Positions 1-7,580 of a DNA stretch of 64,000 bases are shown piece after piece; within the stretch, counting starts at the first letter, position 1, and every line of letters starts with the position of its first letter. The translations under genes were made by a program, and so were the position numbers. The stretch comes from Alicyclobacillus sp. (GTDB taxonomy: Bacteria > Bacillota > Bacilli > Alicyclobacillales > Alicyclobacillaceae): NCBI GenBank assembly GCA_023511725.1, contig JAIMAY010000011.1, positions 1-64,000 of the forward strand, given 5' to 3'. The notes under the pieces are model-generated. The model worked only from the letters and a program-made list of their open reading frames with translations, did not search any database and was not told where the DNA came from.

Positions 1-50
1 GCCAAACCTCTCTACGACAATACACCAGCCTAAGTGGGGGCTCGTCCCTA

Positions 51-371
51 CTAACTTATGAGTCTTGATATGTATGTCGGCGGATACCCCAATACTGGAT
101 CGTTGAGAATGGCGTCGAGAATTTGATGGCATTCATGAAGCACGTGGAGCCGGTTGGCATCAGTAGTAAATCGGGAGGGAGGGAATTGTTTCGTTTCTGC
201 GTGTCGCTGTGCAAGTCTGGCGTAGACATCCAAAGCACAATGTTTCGCTGGATTTTTGCCCACCTGTACGGTTACGAGGCAGCGAAACGGTGGACCGTCT
301 GGGTCAAGGCCGAAGCTGCGGAGATGCAACGTACGACCCATTATGCGAGGCATTACAGGAAATGGGTGCAA
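51..371 (-). pseudogene. Possible remnant of a cargo or transposition gene, 106 codons
   Basis: An open frame of 106 codons reads inward from the transposon end. Its composition looks protein-like (for example QVGKNPAKHCALDVYARLAQ, with balanced residues and no low-complexity runs). It begins just after an in-frame stop, has no clear ribosome binding site, and the upstream DNA continues open in another frame. This is what a frameshifted or decayed gene would look like. No domain was recognised. It is not obviously TnsA, TnsB, TnsC or TniQ. The overlapping plus-strand frame at 123-518 is an alternative, so confidence is low. Confidence 0.25.
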
Positions 372-618
372 TCAGGACCGTATCCCGTATGTGCATTCGT
401 GCGAGTATCTCCGGAAGACCCCAGTTCTTGTGCAATTTGGTTCCCCGAGTATCCGTGTGTCTCCTCGACTTTGAAGACCGAGAACCCGCATTACATCCAG
501 CATACAGGAACATATTAACTTAACTTAACTATTGCATGCTTGTATTCTCTTGCATGCTCTACGACGTACTGACTGTCTTGTCCGAAGGTCCAAAACTTTT
601 TCCAGTTGTCCGCGAGAA
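372..618. other. Non-coding stretch inside the transposon end
   Basis: No convincing gene is seen here. A degenerate relative of the terminal repeats may sit at about 590-610 (CCAAAAC then TTTTTCCAGTTGTC), which would be a sixth, weaker transposase site. Confidence 0.3.
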
Positions 619-810
619 AGCCGATATTTTGTTGTCGTTTCTCTTCGATTATGCCGATACTCTGTTGTCCAGAAAAATGGTGGCTGTGGTATCATGAAGG
701 CGATTTTCTGCACACTATGCCGATACTTTGTTGTCTAAAAATCGTGGCGATCGCCCCAAAAGGCGATAAAGCCGATACTTTGTTGTCCTGAAAACCGATA
801 CTTTTTTGTC
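619..810 (+). repeat. Five ~18-bp direct repeats (transposase-binding-type sites)
   Basis: Copies sit at 619-636, 652-669, 718-735, 770-787 and 793-810. The consensus is GCCGATACTTTGTTGTC with one to three differences per copy. All are in the same orientation, with start-to-start spacing of 33, 66, 52 and 23 bp. Spacing this irregular, with no spacer unit length, fits the sparsely spaced TnsB sites of a Tn7-like left end rather than a CRISPR or a tandem repeat. The outermost copy lies next to the TGT/ACA terminus. Confidence 0.85.
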
Positions 811-818
811 CTTGGACA

Positions 819-957
819 TGATCGAACGATCCAGGTTCTCTGTCTACGAGTCTGTCTCTGTCCATAACGTCCGATAATATATATTATGTTAACTGATAAC
901 GATCGCCGGTCATAGATTCGCATTTGGCCATTCGGCCCCGGTTCAGGAGTGACACGC
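819..957. other. AT-rich intergenic region between transposon end and DUF4031 gene
   Basis: The stretch contains an AT palindrome (TAATATATATTA, about 873-884) and several TATAAT-like words upstream of the DUF4031 gene. No single promoter could be fixed. It begins at the presumed transposon insertion point. Confidence 0.4.
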
Positions 958-1200
958 TTGATCTACACCGACGGTATTCACCTTATCTCCTCCGACAGCC
1001 TCGAAGAGCTCCACGCGTTCGCACGGCGCATCGGTTTGCCGGCGCGCTGGCTTCACGCGTCCCCGCGGCATCCGCACTACGACCTGCTTCAGCCATGGGC
1101 ACTCGATAGGGCCTTGGCCGCCGGCGCCCGGTATGCGAGTTCACGCGAGTTGGTTTGCGTGCTGAGGCGAGCCCCGTATCTGCGTTCAACGTCTCACTAG
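958..1200 (+). CDS. DUF4031 domain protein
   Basis: A small cytosolic protein of 80 residues. It matches the DUF4031 pattern: a start like MIYTDG, then a SLEELHAFARRIGLP segment, an HxHYDL motif and a closing region resembling ASSRELV. Proteins of this family are short and their function is unknown. The TTG at 958 was chosen over the GTG at 949 because AGGAG at 945-949 is correctly spaced for 958 and overlaps the GTG. It also gives the usual family N-terminus. The gene stands alone just downstream of the transposon end, and its stop codon falls within a 16-bp tandem repeat. Confidence 0.72.
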   Translation: MIYTDGIHLISSDSLEELHAFARRIGLPARWLHASPRHPHYDLLQPWALDRALAAGARYASSRELVCVLRRAPYLRSTSH

Positions 1201-1238
1201 GAAGGCGTCTCACAAGGAAGGCGTCTCACAAGGAAGGT
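1191..1238 (+). repeat. Three tandem 16-bp repeats
   Basis: The unit GTCTCACAAGGAAGGC occurs three times head to tail (1191-1206, 1207-1222, 1223-1238). The first copy differs by one base and the last by one. The first copy contains the stop codon of the DUF4031 gene, so the array probably arose by slippage in its 3' end. Confidence 0.85.
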
Positions 1239-1255
1239 GCCCGGCCCCGGTCGGG

Positions 1256-1294
1256 AGAGCCCTTCGCGTGCGGAAGCTGCACGTGAGGGGCTCT
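1256..1294. terminator. Strong hairpin between convergent genes
   Basis: AGAGCCC (1256-1262) pairs with GGGCTCT (1288-1294). The inner arms also pair almost fully, leaving a loop of about 7 nt. Neither side has a long T-tract. It lies between the convergent DUF4031 gene and the FAD oxidoreductase gene and probably ends transcription from either side. Confidence 0.55.
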
Positions 1295-1344
1295 ACACCG
1301 ACGAAAAGAGGCGGTGGCCCGTAGACCGGCAAGGTCGGCGGGAC

Positions 1345-1926
1345 TCAGCCTTCCTTGGGCAGGATGTCGTGATCGACCCAGCGTTCACCGTTCATCTCGG
1401 TGAGGAGGTTGACGGCGACGCGGGCCCCATCCCCGGCAGTGATGATGGTGTGGACGCTGACACCAGCGACGGTGCCGGCCGCCCAGATGCCAGGAATGTT
1501 GGTGCGGCCCTGCGCATCCACCTCAATCACCGTCTTAATGCGCGGTTCCGTGGCTGGCTTGGTGACAAGACCAATCTTTTCGGCGAGATCCGTCCACAGG
1601 CCGGTGGCGAAGATCACGTAGCGCGCCTGATAGGTTTCGCCGTTTTCACCGGAGAGCACAAACCCATCCTGCTGCTTCTCGATATTCGTGATCTTGGTCT
1701 CCACCAACTGGGCACCGGCGTCTTGCGCCTGCTGCTTTCCAATGTCGACCATCTTCGGACCCTCAATCGACGGTGCGGCATAGTGGTTGTGGATGAGAGC
1801 ACGCCGTGTCACGCTCTGTCCGGAGTCGAAGAACACCACGCGCTTTCCCGCGCGCGCGATGAAGATGGCTGCGCTGGCACCGGCGGGCCCAGCGCCGAGA
1901 ATGGCGACATCGAACGTTTCCGCCAT
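1345..1926 (-). CDS. Short thioredoxin reductase-like FAD protein
   Basis: The 193-residue protein opens with an FAD/ADP-binding Rossmann motif (GAGPAGASAAIFIARAGK, residues about 11-28). It ends with the family's second FAD motif (IPGIWAAGTVAG followed by ITAGDGARVAVNLL). Thioredoxin reductases are usually about 310 residues. Here the inserted NAD(P)H-binding domain and the redox CxxC are missing. Similar short flavoproteins occur in Firmicutes, and their partner and substrate are unclear. The ribosome binding site GGAGGCGG precedes the ATG. The gene follows namA on the same strand after about 96 bp, so the two flavoproteins probably share a transcript. What is seen is a truncated domain layout; a redox role is inferred. 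Confidence 0.7.
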   Translation of the reverse strand: MAETFDVAILGAGPAGASAAIFIARAGKRVVFFDSGQSVTRRALIHNHYAAPSIEGPKMVDIGKQQAQDAGAQLVETKITNIEKQQDGFVLSGENGETYQARYVIFATGLWTDLAEKIGLVTKPATEPRIKTVIEVDAQGRTNIPGIWAAGTVAGVSVHTIITAGDGARVAVNLLTEMNGERWVDHDILPKEG

Positions 1927-2022
1927 CCTGATCCGCCTCCTCTGTTCATCATCTTTGGCAGCCGCCAGATTCCCAGGCGGCGGCTCGTTCGCGCCTTCCG
2001 CGGTTGCGATCTTCGCTCGCTG

Positions 2023-3045
2023 TTAGAAGGCGCGCAGGTACTGCTTCGGCACCTCGGGTTGCACACCGAGCGCCTGTGCCGCGTGGATGGGCCAGTACGG
2101 ATCACGCAGCAGACCCCGTGCAATCGCGATGAGGTCAGCGTCACCGTTGCCGATCACGCTCTCCGCCAGCCCCGGATCATCCAACATCCCCACCGCAATC
2201 ACCGGCGTGCCCAGGGTATCCTTGAAGGCTCGAGCGAATGGCACCTGATAGCCCGGGTAATTCCCCGGCTTGCGCCTGCCCGCGGGTCCCTCGCCTCCAG
2301 AACTCACGTGGAAGATGTCGACGCCGGCTTCCTTGTAGCGAGCGCACACCTGGAGGATGTGCTCCAGGTCATAGCCACCGTCTGCATACTCCACGGCGGA
2401 TACCCGCATCAACAGCGGCATCGCGGCGGGCAGCTGGGCCTTCACCGCTTCGATGACCTCGCATCCGAAGCGAGCCAGGTCCCGACCGTACTCGTCGTCG
2501 CGCTGGTTTGTGAGTGGCGAGTGGAATTGGTGGATCAGGTACCCGTGCGCGCCGTGGAGTTCAACGACGTCTACCCCCGCCTCGACCGCGCGCCGAGCCG
2601 CATCGGCGAACTTCTGCACCATCGCACGCACTTCCTCCGTCGTAAGTGCGCGCGGTGTCTTGTAGCGTGAACCTTCGTAGCGAATGGGCGACGGTGCCAC
2701 GGGGACCGCCGCGTCTTCGGCCTTGCGGCCCGCATGAGCGATTTGGATCCCCACCTTCGCGCCATGGGCGTGGCAGGCATCGACAATGCGGCGGAAGGCC
2801 GGGATGTGCTCATCGGACCATAGGCCGAGATCAAAATCCGTGATCCGCCCATCCGGTTCCACATCCGTCATCTCGATGATGATCAGGGCTGCACCGCCCA
2901 CGGCCCGGCTCGTATAATGCGTGAAGTGCCAGTCATTCGGCTTGCCATCCTTGGCTGTGACCGAATACTGGCACATCGGAGCCATCACGATCCGGTTTTT
3001 GAGTTCGAGGCCTTTGTACGCAAACGGTGTGAACAGATGCGCCAT
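2023..3045 (-). CDS. namA: NADPH dehydrogenase, Old Yellow Enzyme family (NamA/YqjM)
   Basis: An FMN-dependent ene-reductase that reduces activated C=C bonds of enones and nitro compounds with NADPH. At 340 residues it matches the YqjM subfamily (about 338). It carries that subfamily's MAPMCQYS motif, whose Cys (about residue 25) tunes the flavin. The substrate-binding HGAHGYLIHQF motif holds the two His residues, and SPLTNQRDDEYG follows. The C-terminal phosphate-binding part reads GDADLIAIARGLLRDP. A strong GGGGAGGGG ribosome binding site precedes the ATG. It is the first gene of a probable two-gene unit with the FAD protein at 1345. The enzyme is cytosolic. Confidence 0.93.
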   Translation of the reverse strand: MAHLFTPFAYKGLELKNRIVMAPMCQYSVTAKDGKPNDWHFTHYTSRAVGGAALIIIEMTDVEPDGRITDFDLGLWSDEHIPAFRRIVDACHAHGAKVGIQIAHAGRKAEDAAVPVAPSPIRYEGSRYKTPRALTTEEVRAMVQKFADAARRAVEAGVDVVELHGAHGYLIHQFHSPLTNQRDDEYGRDLARFGCEVIEAVKAQLPAAMPLLMRVSAVEYADGGYDLEHILQVCARYKEAGVDIFHVSSGGEGPAGRRKPGNYPGYQVPFARAFKDTLGTPVIAVGMLDDPGLAESVIGNGDADLIAIARGLLRDPYWPIHAAQALGVQPEVPKQYLRAF

Positions 3046-3135
3046 GGCCTTTCCCCTCCCCTCGTCTTATCGTCTTAGGCATGAACGCCGCCGAGGTCCA
3101 TGATAGAAGAACGCATTTTCAAATTCAAACGCAGC

Positions 3136-3163
3136 GGCGCCGATCCCGCTCGGGATCGGCGCC
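3136..3163 (-). terminator. Perfect 12-bp hairpin
   Basis: GGCGCCGATCCC (3136-3147) pairs perfectly with GGGATCGGCGCC (3152-3163) across a GCTC loop. It lies downstream of the small gene at 3242-3406 and upstream of namA. No long T-tract follows, so termination strength is uncertain. Confidence 0.6.
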
Positions 3164-3241
3164 CTCCGTCCAAACGTCTCTTACCATGACACACCTCGCC
3201 GATATGCGCCTTGGTTCTAGGTTCTGGTTGTACTGCTGCGT

Positions 3242-3406
3242 TCAACCGCGGCTCGCGTGGTAGTAATCGAGCAAGCATGTGCGGATCCAAGCCTCGTTGC
3301 CATGCTCATCGACATCCTTTCGATGCTCTGGCGCCTGCGACATGCGCGCGTCACTGGGCGCATAGGTCTGGGTGCTCGCCGTGGTACCGTGCATCTTCTG
3401 GGTCAT
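3242..3406 (-). CDS. Small hypothetical protein, 54 aa
   Basis: A 54-codon ORF beginning MTQKMHG and ending DYYHASRG. It is preceded by a clear purine-rich ribosome binding site (GGAGAGAGGAA, about 5 nt before the ATG). It is hydrophilic, rich in H, D, E and R, with no signal peptide or membrane segment. No family is recognised. It is followed by a perfect hairpin and is divergent from the small ORF at 3611. Support comes from the start signal and flanking terminator, not from homology. Confidence 0.5.
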   Translation of the reverse strand: MTQKMHGTTASTQTYAPSDARMSQAPEHRKDVDEHGNEAWIRTCLLDYYHASRG

Positions 3407-3610
3407 GGTGTTCCTCTCTCCTCTCCCGCACCGGGTCCCGTACTGATATATAACAGGTGCTTCTTGATTGCTATTGTATATAACACAGCGAAAAAGTCCA
3501 TACCCTTCGGCGGATTTGGAGATTCGAAATTCTGATGCTTTCACATTTTCTTCATCGATATGGGAACGATATCGTCGGATGATCCTCATACGTGAGGAGG
3601 GGTACCTGAC
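3407..3610. promoter_or_regulatory. Divergent intergenic region between two small ORFs
   Basis: AT-rich DNA with two TATATAAC words (3446-3453 and 3477-3484) and several TATCG and CGATAT repeats. It must hold promoters for both divergent small ORFs. Neither could be assigned with both a -35 and a -10. Confidence 0.35.
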
Positions 3611-3757
3611 ATGCAGTGGCCATGGCAGCGGGAACAGCGGGAAAACCGTGACCTGCAGCGTCAGTTCGAGCAGTGGCTGGACGAACTCACGGCAGACGGG
3701 GCACCGTGGACCGACGCGGCGCCTCCCGATGCCGCGGACGCGGCGGATACGCCATAG
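3611..3757 (+). CDS. Small hypothetical acidic protein, 48 aa
   Basis: A 48-codon ORF starting MQWPWQREQRENRD. It has an excellent ribosome binding site (GAGGAGGGG, about 8 nt before the ATG) and a bidirectional hairpin terminator 34 bp after its stop. The N-terminal half is likely helical and charged. The C-terminal half is Ala/Asp/Pro-rich (DAADAADTP). No family is recognised. The isolated transcription unit with both start and stop signals argues that it is real. Confidence 0.55.
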   Translation: MQWPWQREQRENRDLQRQFEQWLDELTADGAPWTDAAPPDAADAADTP

Positions 3758-3790
3758 GTATGAGACTGAGCGGCTGACGCCTGTCGGAGG

Positions 3791-3835
3791 CAACAGCGCA
3801 GGCCGGTGTCCGTGGGGGCGCCGGCCTGCGCGTTG
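3791..3835. terminator. Bidirectional hairpin terminator
   Basis: GCGCAGGCCGG (3796-3806) pairs with CCGGCCTGCGC (3821-3831). The stem extends through CAAC/GTTG with one bulged base. It separates the small plus-strand ORF from the convergent alcohol dehydrogenase gene. Confidence 0.7.
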
Positions 3836-3844
3836 TACAGAAGG

Positions 3845-5038
3845 TCAGCCTGCCACTTCGCGTGTGACGCGCTGGATCACCGCATCGGGGATACGGAACA
3901 CCACGCCCGAAGGATCCGCGTGCACAGCGTCCACCATGCCGCCCAGAGCGCCTTTGTCGAGATGGAACTCGGCAAACGTGCTGGGCAGCCCGACTTCCTC
4001 ACGCAGGCGTCGCACGTATTGAATGAAGTAGTCGAGGCAGGCGCGGGGCTCGGCAGGCGCTTCCGTCAGACCCAACGCCGATGTGAAGGCGTGGATGCGC
4101 GGCAGGTAGAAATCCGGCAGTGCTGCCATCACATTCGGCAGCAGCACGGCATTGGCGAGCCCGTGTGGTATGCCGAACTTCGCGCCAAATGCGTGCGCCA
4201 TGTTGTGCACGGGGATGGCGTTCAGGGACAGGCTGAAGGCCGTGATCGCCATCGTGCTCGCAATCAGCATGTTGGACCTGGCATGCAGGTTGCGACCGTC
4301 CCGCACAACCGTTGGCAGGTGCTCGACAATCATCCGCGCCGATTGAACGGCATAGGCGTCGGTCATCGGGTTCGCTTGGGGCGAGAAGAATCCCTCGATG
4401 GCGTGCGTGAGGGCGTCGAACCCGGTGAACGCGGTGATACGCGGCGGCAGTCCCACGGTCAGTTCGGGATCCAGCAGGGCGATGTCCGCATTCACGAAGG
4501 GGTTGATGAGATTCACCTTCACCTTCAGATCATCGTGGAACACGACGGCGATGGGCGATACTTCAGCACCTGTACCCGCGGTGGTCGGCAGCGCCACGTG
4601 GGGGATGGGAATGTATTGCGCGTTGGGCCAGTATTCGAGCACGTTGCCCAACAGACCTTCGCGGATGTCCGTGAGTCCCCGGTGGACCATCCACTTGACG
4701 CCCTTCACCGTATCCAGAACGCTGCCGCCGCCGAGGGCAATCAGGCTGTCGGCGCCACTCTCCTTGAACAATCGCGCCGCCCGGTTGATGATGGTGGCCT
4801 TCGCGTCCTGTTCCACCTCGTCAAACACAGCTGCCAGCTTGACCTCGCCCGGCATGATCTGAAACAATTCGGTCACCTTGTCGGTGATGCCCGCCTGCGT
4901 GAGTCCCTTGTCGGTCACGAGCAGTGCCCGCCTACCGCCGAGGCCTCGCACTGTCTCGGGCAGAAGGACGCGCGAACCCGCCCCACTGGTGACGGTGGTT
5001 CGGGCCGAGAATTGAAACAGCGATTGAACCATCGGCAT
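3845..5038 (-). CDS. Iron-containing alcohol dehydrogenase (group III)
   Basis: An NAD(P)-dependent alcohol dehydrogenase of about 397 residues. It has the family's glycine motif (ALGGGSVLDTVKGVKW), the PTTAGTGAEVSP motif, and metal-ligand segments GFDALTHAIEGF and HNMAHAFGAKFGIPHGLANA, with the expected Asp and His residues. It probably interconverts an alcohol and an aldehyde in the cytosol. It is the third gene of an operon after R2lox and aldehyde dehydrogenase, which suggests a shared alcohol-aldehyde-acid pathway. The start is uncertain: GTG at 5074, ATG at 5047 and ATG at 5038 are in frame. 5038 has the best spacing from AAGGGTGGG. The substrate cannot be told from sequence. Confidence 0.88.
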   Translation of the reverse strand: MPMVQSLFQFSARTTVTSGAGSRVLLPETVRGLGGRRALLVTDKGLTQAGITDKVTELFQIMPGEVKLAAVFDEVEQDAKATIINRAARLFKESGADSLIALGGGSVLDTVKGVKWMVHRGLTDIREGLLGNVLEYWPNAQYIPIPHVALPTTAGTGAEVSPIAVVFHDDLKVKVNLINPFVNADIALLDPELTVGLPPRITAFTGFDALTHAIEGFFSPQANPMTDAYAVQSARMIVEHLPTVVRDGRNLHARSNMLIASTMAITAFSLSLNAIPVHNMAHAFGAKFGIPHGLANAVLLPNVMAALPDFYLPRIHAFTSALGLTEAPAEPRACLDYFIQYVRRLREEVGLPSTFAEFHLDKGALGGMVDAVHADPSGVVFRIPDAVIQRVTREVAG

Positions 5039-5083
5039 GCTTATCATCACCCACCCTTCGAAGCGATTGGTCACGTGGGTCCA

Positions 5084-6604
5084 TCACGGGAACAGGATGG
5101 TATACCACGGACGATTCGAGACCTCATGCACCAGCGACGCGTGCACATGCTTCAGTTGGGTGTATTCGTCGAGCGCATACTTCCCGATTTCGCGCCCAAA
5201 CCCACTCTGCTTGTAGCCGCCGAACGGCGCATCGCTGCGGAACATGTGCCAATCGTTGATCCAGATGGTGCCCGCCTTCAAATCCCGCGCCAAACGATAG
5301 GCGGTGTTGAGGTCTCCTGTCCAAATTCCTGCCGCCAGGCCGTAGATGGTATCATTGGCGATGGCCACCGCTTCTTCGGTGCTCTTGGCGCGGATCACGG
5401 ACAGCACCGGACCGAAGATCTCTTCCTGGGCAATCTTCATTCGGTTGTCCACATCGGCGAAGATGGTGGGCTCGACAAAGTACCCCATATCCAGCGGTCC
5501 CCCGCGCGCGCGCTGACCGCCGCAGACGAGCCGTGCGCCCTCCTGCCTGCCCGATTCCACGTAGCCGAGGATGGTCTCGAGTTGGGACTGCGAGATCACC
5601 GGTCCCATACCCACGGTTTCATCCAGCGGGTTGCCCAACTTGATCCGGGACGCCATGTCTGCAAGCCGTTCCACGACCTCATCGTAGATGGCCTCGTGCA
5701 CGATGACCCGCGTGCCGCATTCACAGACCTGACCGGAATGCAGAAACACGCCGAACAGGATGCCGGGTATCGCCAATTCCAAGTTGGCATCCGGCAACAC
5801 AATGGCAGGCGATTTGCCGCCCAACTCGAGCGTCACCCGCTTGACGCCGGTGGCCGCGAGTTGCATAATCCGACGCCCGACATCCGTGGAGCCTGTGAAC
5901 GCAATCTTATCCACCATCGGATGGGTGACCAGCGTTTCGCCCACGCTCGATCCCGGCCCAGTGACGACGTTAAACACTCCCGCAGGCACACCCGCTTCCG
6001 CGGCCAACTCGGCGAGTTTTAGGGTGGACAACGGCGTGCTCGAAGCCGGCTTCATGACGATGGAGTTACCCATGGCCAGGGCCGGGGCTAGTTTCCACAT
6101 CGCCAGGATGAGCGGGAAGTTCCATGCGGTGATGGCCGCGCACACGCCGACCGGCTCACGCCACACCTGATTGTGACTGGGTCCCGGGAATGGTTGCACC
6201 GGAAGCGTCTCCACATACTTGTACTCCAGCGCGAACTTGGCCGTCTGCTGGAGCAAGTCGACAATCTGAAGCAGATCTGCGCCGGCAACGCGCCGTACCG
6301 TGGCGCCCGACGCGATGATCTCGAGAAATGCCAACTCCTGGGCGTGCTCCATGATCTTCTGTGAGAAGCGAATCAAGACCTTCGCGCGTTCTTCGGGTGT
6401 AGCGCGTGACCAAACGCCGCTGTCAAACGCACGTCGAGCCGATTCCACAGCGCGGTTGACATCCTCCGGCCCCGCCTTTGCGACGCGGGCGCACGGCATG
6501 CCCATGGCGGGATTGATCACCTCAAAAAACTCGCCGCTTGTCGCTGGGGTGTATTGCCCGTCGATGAACAGGCCGAACTCGGGCAGCGATGGGGCAACCG
6601 ACAT
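5084..6604 (-). CDS. NAD(P)-dependent aldehyde dehydrogenase
   Basis: A 506-residue enzyme of the classical ALDH superfamily that oxidises an aldehyde to the acid. Motifs present: the Asn of TAWNFPL, the catalytic Glu in LELGGKSP, the catalytic Cys in GQVCECGTR (usual GQxC context), EEIFGPVLSV, and the closing PFGGYKQSGFGRE. A GAGGAGGG ribosome binding site precedes the ATG. It lies 46 nt after the R2lox gene and just before the alcohol dehydrogenase, all on one strand, so co-transcription is likely. Substrate specificity cannot be assigned. Confidence 0.93.
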   Translation of the reverse strand: MSVAPSLPEFGLFIDGQYTPATSGEFFEVINPAMGMPCARVAKAGPEDVNRAVESARRAFDSGVWSRATPEERAKVLIRFSQKIMEHAQELAFLEIIASGATVRRVAGADLLQIVDLLQQTAKFALEYKYVETLPVQPFPGPSHNQVWREPVGVCAAITAWNFPLILAMWKLAPALAMGNSIVMKPASSTPLSTLKLAELAAEAGVPAGVFNVVTGPGSSVGETLVTHPMVDKIAFTGSTDVGRRIMQLAATGVKRVTLELGGKSPAIVLPDANLELAIPGILFGVFLHSGQVCECGTRVIVHEAIYDEVVERLADMASRIKLGNPLDETVGMGPVISQSQLETILGYVESGRQEGARLVCGGQRARGGPLDMGYFVEPTIFADVDNRMKIAQEEIFGPVLSVIRAKSTEEAVAIANDTIYGLAAGIWTGDLNTAYRLARDLKAGTIWINDWHMFRSDAPFGGYKQSGFGREIGKYALDEYTQLKHVHASLVHEVSNRPWYTILFP

Positions 6605-6650
6605 GTGCTTCCCTCCTCGTATCGCGCTAGTGCGCCGCTGTGCAGCGCTT

Positions 6651-7550
6651 TCACAGGACGCCGAGCTGGTCCTCGGGGATGCGGTAAAGTTCGTCGAGTG
6701 ACCGGTCTTTGGCGCGCGCGATCTTCTCCAGGCGCAACTGCAGTTGCTTGGCGGAAAAGTTCATCAACTCCGTCTCATCCACGGCCAACGGGTCCGATGG
6801 ATCATCATCCGCAAGTCCCTCTTGATTGAGAGCCATGGCGAGCGGAGCGAGTTCCATCAGCTTGGCCTGGATACGGTCAAACAGGGCTGGGTTTTCTGCG
6901 ACGAGGCGCTGGAGCAGGAACGTGCCGTAACCGATGTGACGGGATTCGTCCTGTTTCAGGTAGGCGATGCCCTTCATCAATCCGGGCATCAGGCCGTTTT
7001 TTGCAAGGCTGTTATGGAAAGACCAATACCCGGTTTCCGCCAGTACACCTTCGACGAACATGTTGTACACCACCGAGGCGTCGGCCAAAGCCTCGGGGGA
7101 ATCATCGTGGAGCAGGCGCTGCATGGTCTCGGGCAGAATCTCGTAGAAGATGGTGCGGTACGTCGAGGAGTGGTACACGGACAGGTCATCCCTGACACCA
7201 AGGGCGTTGAGAACAAGGCGGAAGAATTCGGTGTGTTTCGCCTCCTCGAACAGAAACGTGGTGAGGTACATTTCCTCCTCCAGGCGTCCCTGCCTTGCAA
7301 TGGCCATCATCATGGGCAGCAGGTCAAGGGTGACCGCTTCCTCCCCCGCCTGGAACTGGGCTATCAAACGTACCGTGCCCTCCTGCTGGCGGGGCGTCAG
7401 CTTGGCCCAATCCTGCACGTCTTGAGACAGGTCGATGTCCCGGGGATCCCACACCCCGAGCTTCTTGGCCTTTTGGTAGAGACGAAATGGAAGGATGTCC
7501 TCGCGCAAACCTCGCGGACTGGTGGTGATCATCTGCTGGTGGTGCACCAC
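6651..7550 (-). CDS. R2-like ligand-binding oxidase (R2lox), Mn/Fe protein
   Basis: A ferritin-fold di-metal oxidase related to ribonucleotide reductase R2 but with no role in dNTP synthesis. Known R2lox proteins assemble a Mn/Fe centre, bind a fatty-acid-like ligand and form a Val-Tyr ether crosslink. In this 299-residue protein the six metal ligands are visible: GEEAVTLD (Glu ~70), FEEAKH (Glu ~103, His ~106), MFVEG (Glu ~167) and DESRH (Glu ~202, His ~205). So are the crosslink partners Val ~73 and Tyr ~162. Length matches the Geobacillus protein (about 302). A GTG at 7550, giving MVHHQQ, was preferred because AGGTGAGG is spaced correctly and family members begin MVHH. It heads the operon with ALDH and ADH. 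The physiological substrate of the family is unknown. Confidence 0.92.
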   Translation of the reverse strand: MVHHQQMITTSPRGLREDILPFRLYQKAKKLGVWDPRDIDLSQDVQDWAKLTPRQQEGTVRLIAQFQAGEEAVTLDLLPMMMAIARQGRLEEEMYLTTFLFEEAKHTEFFRLVLNALGVRDDLSVYHSSTYRTIFYEILPETMQRLLHDDSPEALADASVVYNMFVEGVLAETGYWSFHNSLAKNGLMPGLMKGIAYLKQDESRHIGYGTFLLQRLVAENPALFDRIQAKLMELAPLAMALNQEGLADDDPSDPLAVDETELMNFSAKQLQLRLEKIARAKDRSLDELYRIPEDQLGVL

Positions 7551-7580
7551 AACCACCTCACCTTCGCCAGGATAAGTGCC

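Larger units (their letters stand above)
1..818. mobile_element. Terminal end of a Tn7-like (TnsB/TniA-type) transposon, truncated by the window edge
   Basis: Read on the minus strand, the boundary begins TGTCCAAGGACAAAAAAGTA at 818. It starts with TGT and places a first transposase-binding-type repeat a few bases in, the same architecture as Tn7 ends (TGT, short spacer, GGACAAAA-type repeat). Four further copies lie inward to 619. The element body must lie to the left, so transposase genes and any cargo are not visible. The interior is lower in GC than the rest of the window. The five bases after the terminus (TGATC, 819-823) would be one copy of a 5-bp target duplication. The assignment is inferred from end structure only. 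Tn552/Tn5053-type elements use the same kind of end and cannot be excluded. Confidence 0.6.

Noticed and set aside
619-810. CRISPR-like array of direct repeats
   Set aside because: Start-to-start spacing is irregular (33, 66, 52, 23 bp), repeats are only 18 bp and imperfect, and they lead to a TGT/ACA terminus. Transposase-binding sites explain them better.
1237-2670. Plus-strand open frame of 477 codons
   Set aside because: Antisense to the FAD protein and namA, with no ribosome binding site or domain.
3806-6022. Plus-strand open frame of 738 codons
   Set aside because: It is exactly antisense to the well-motifed alcohol and aldehyde dehydrogenases, is His/Arg/Gln-rich, and has no domain. 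It is a high-GC shadow frame.
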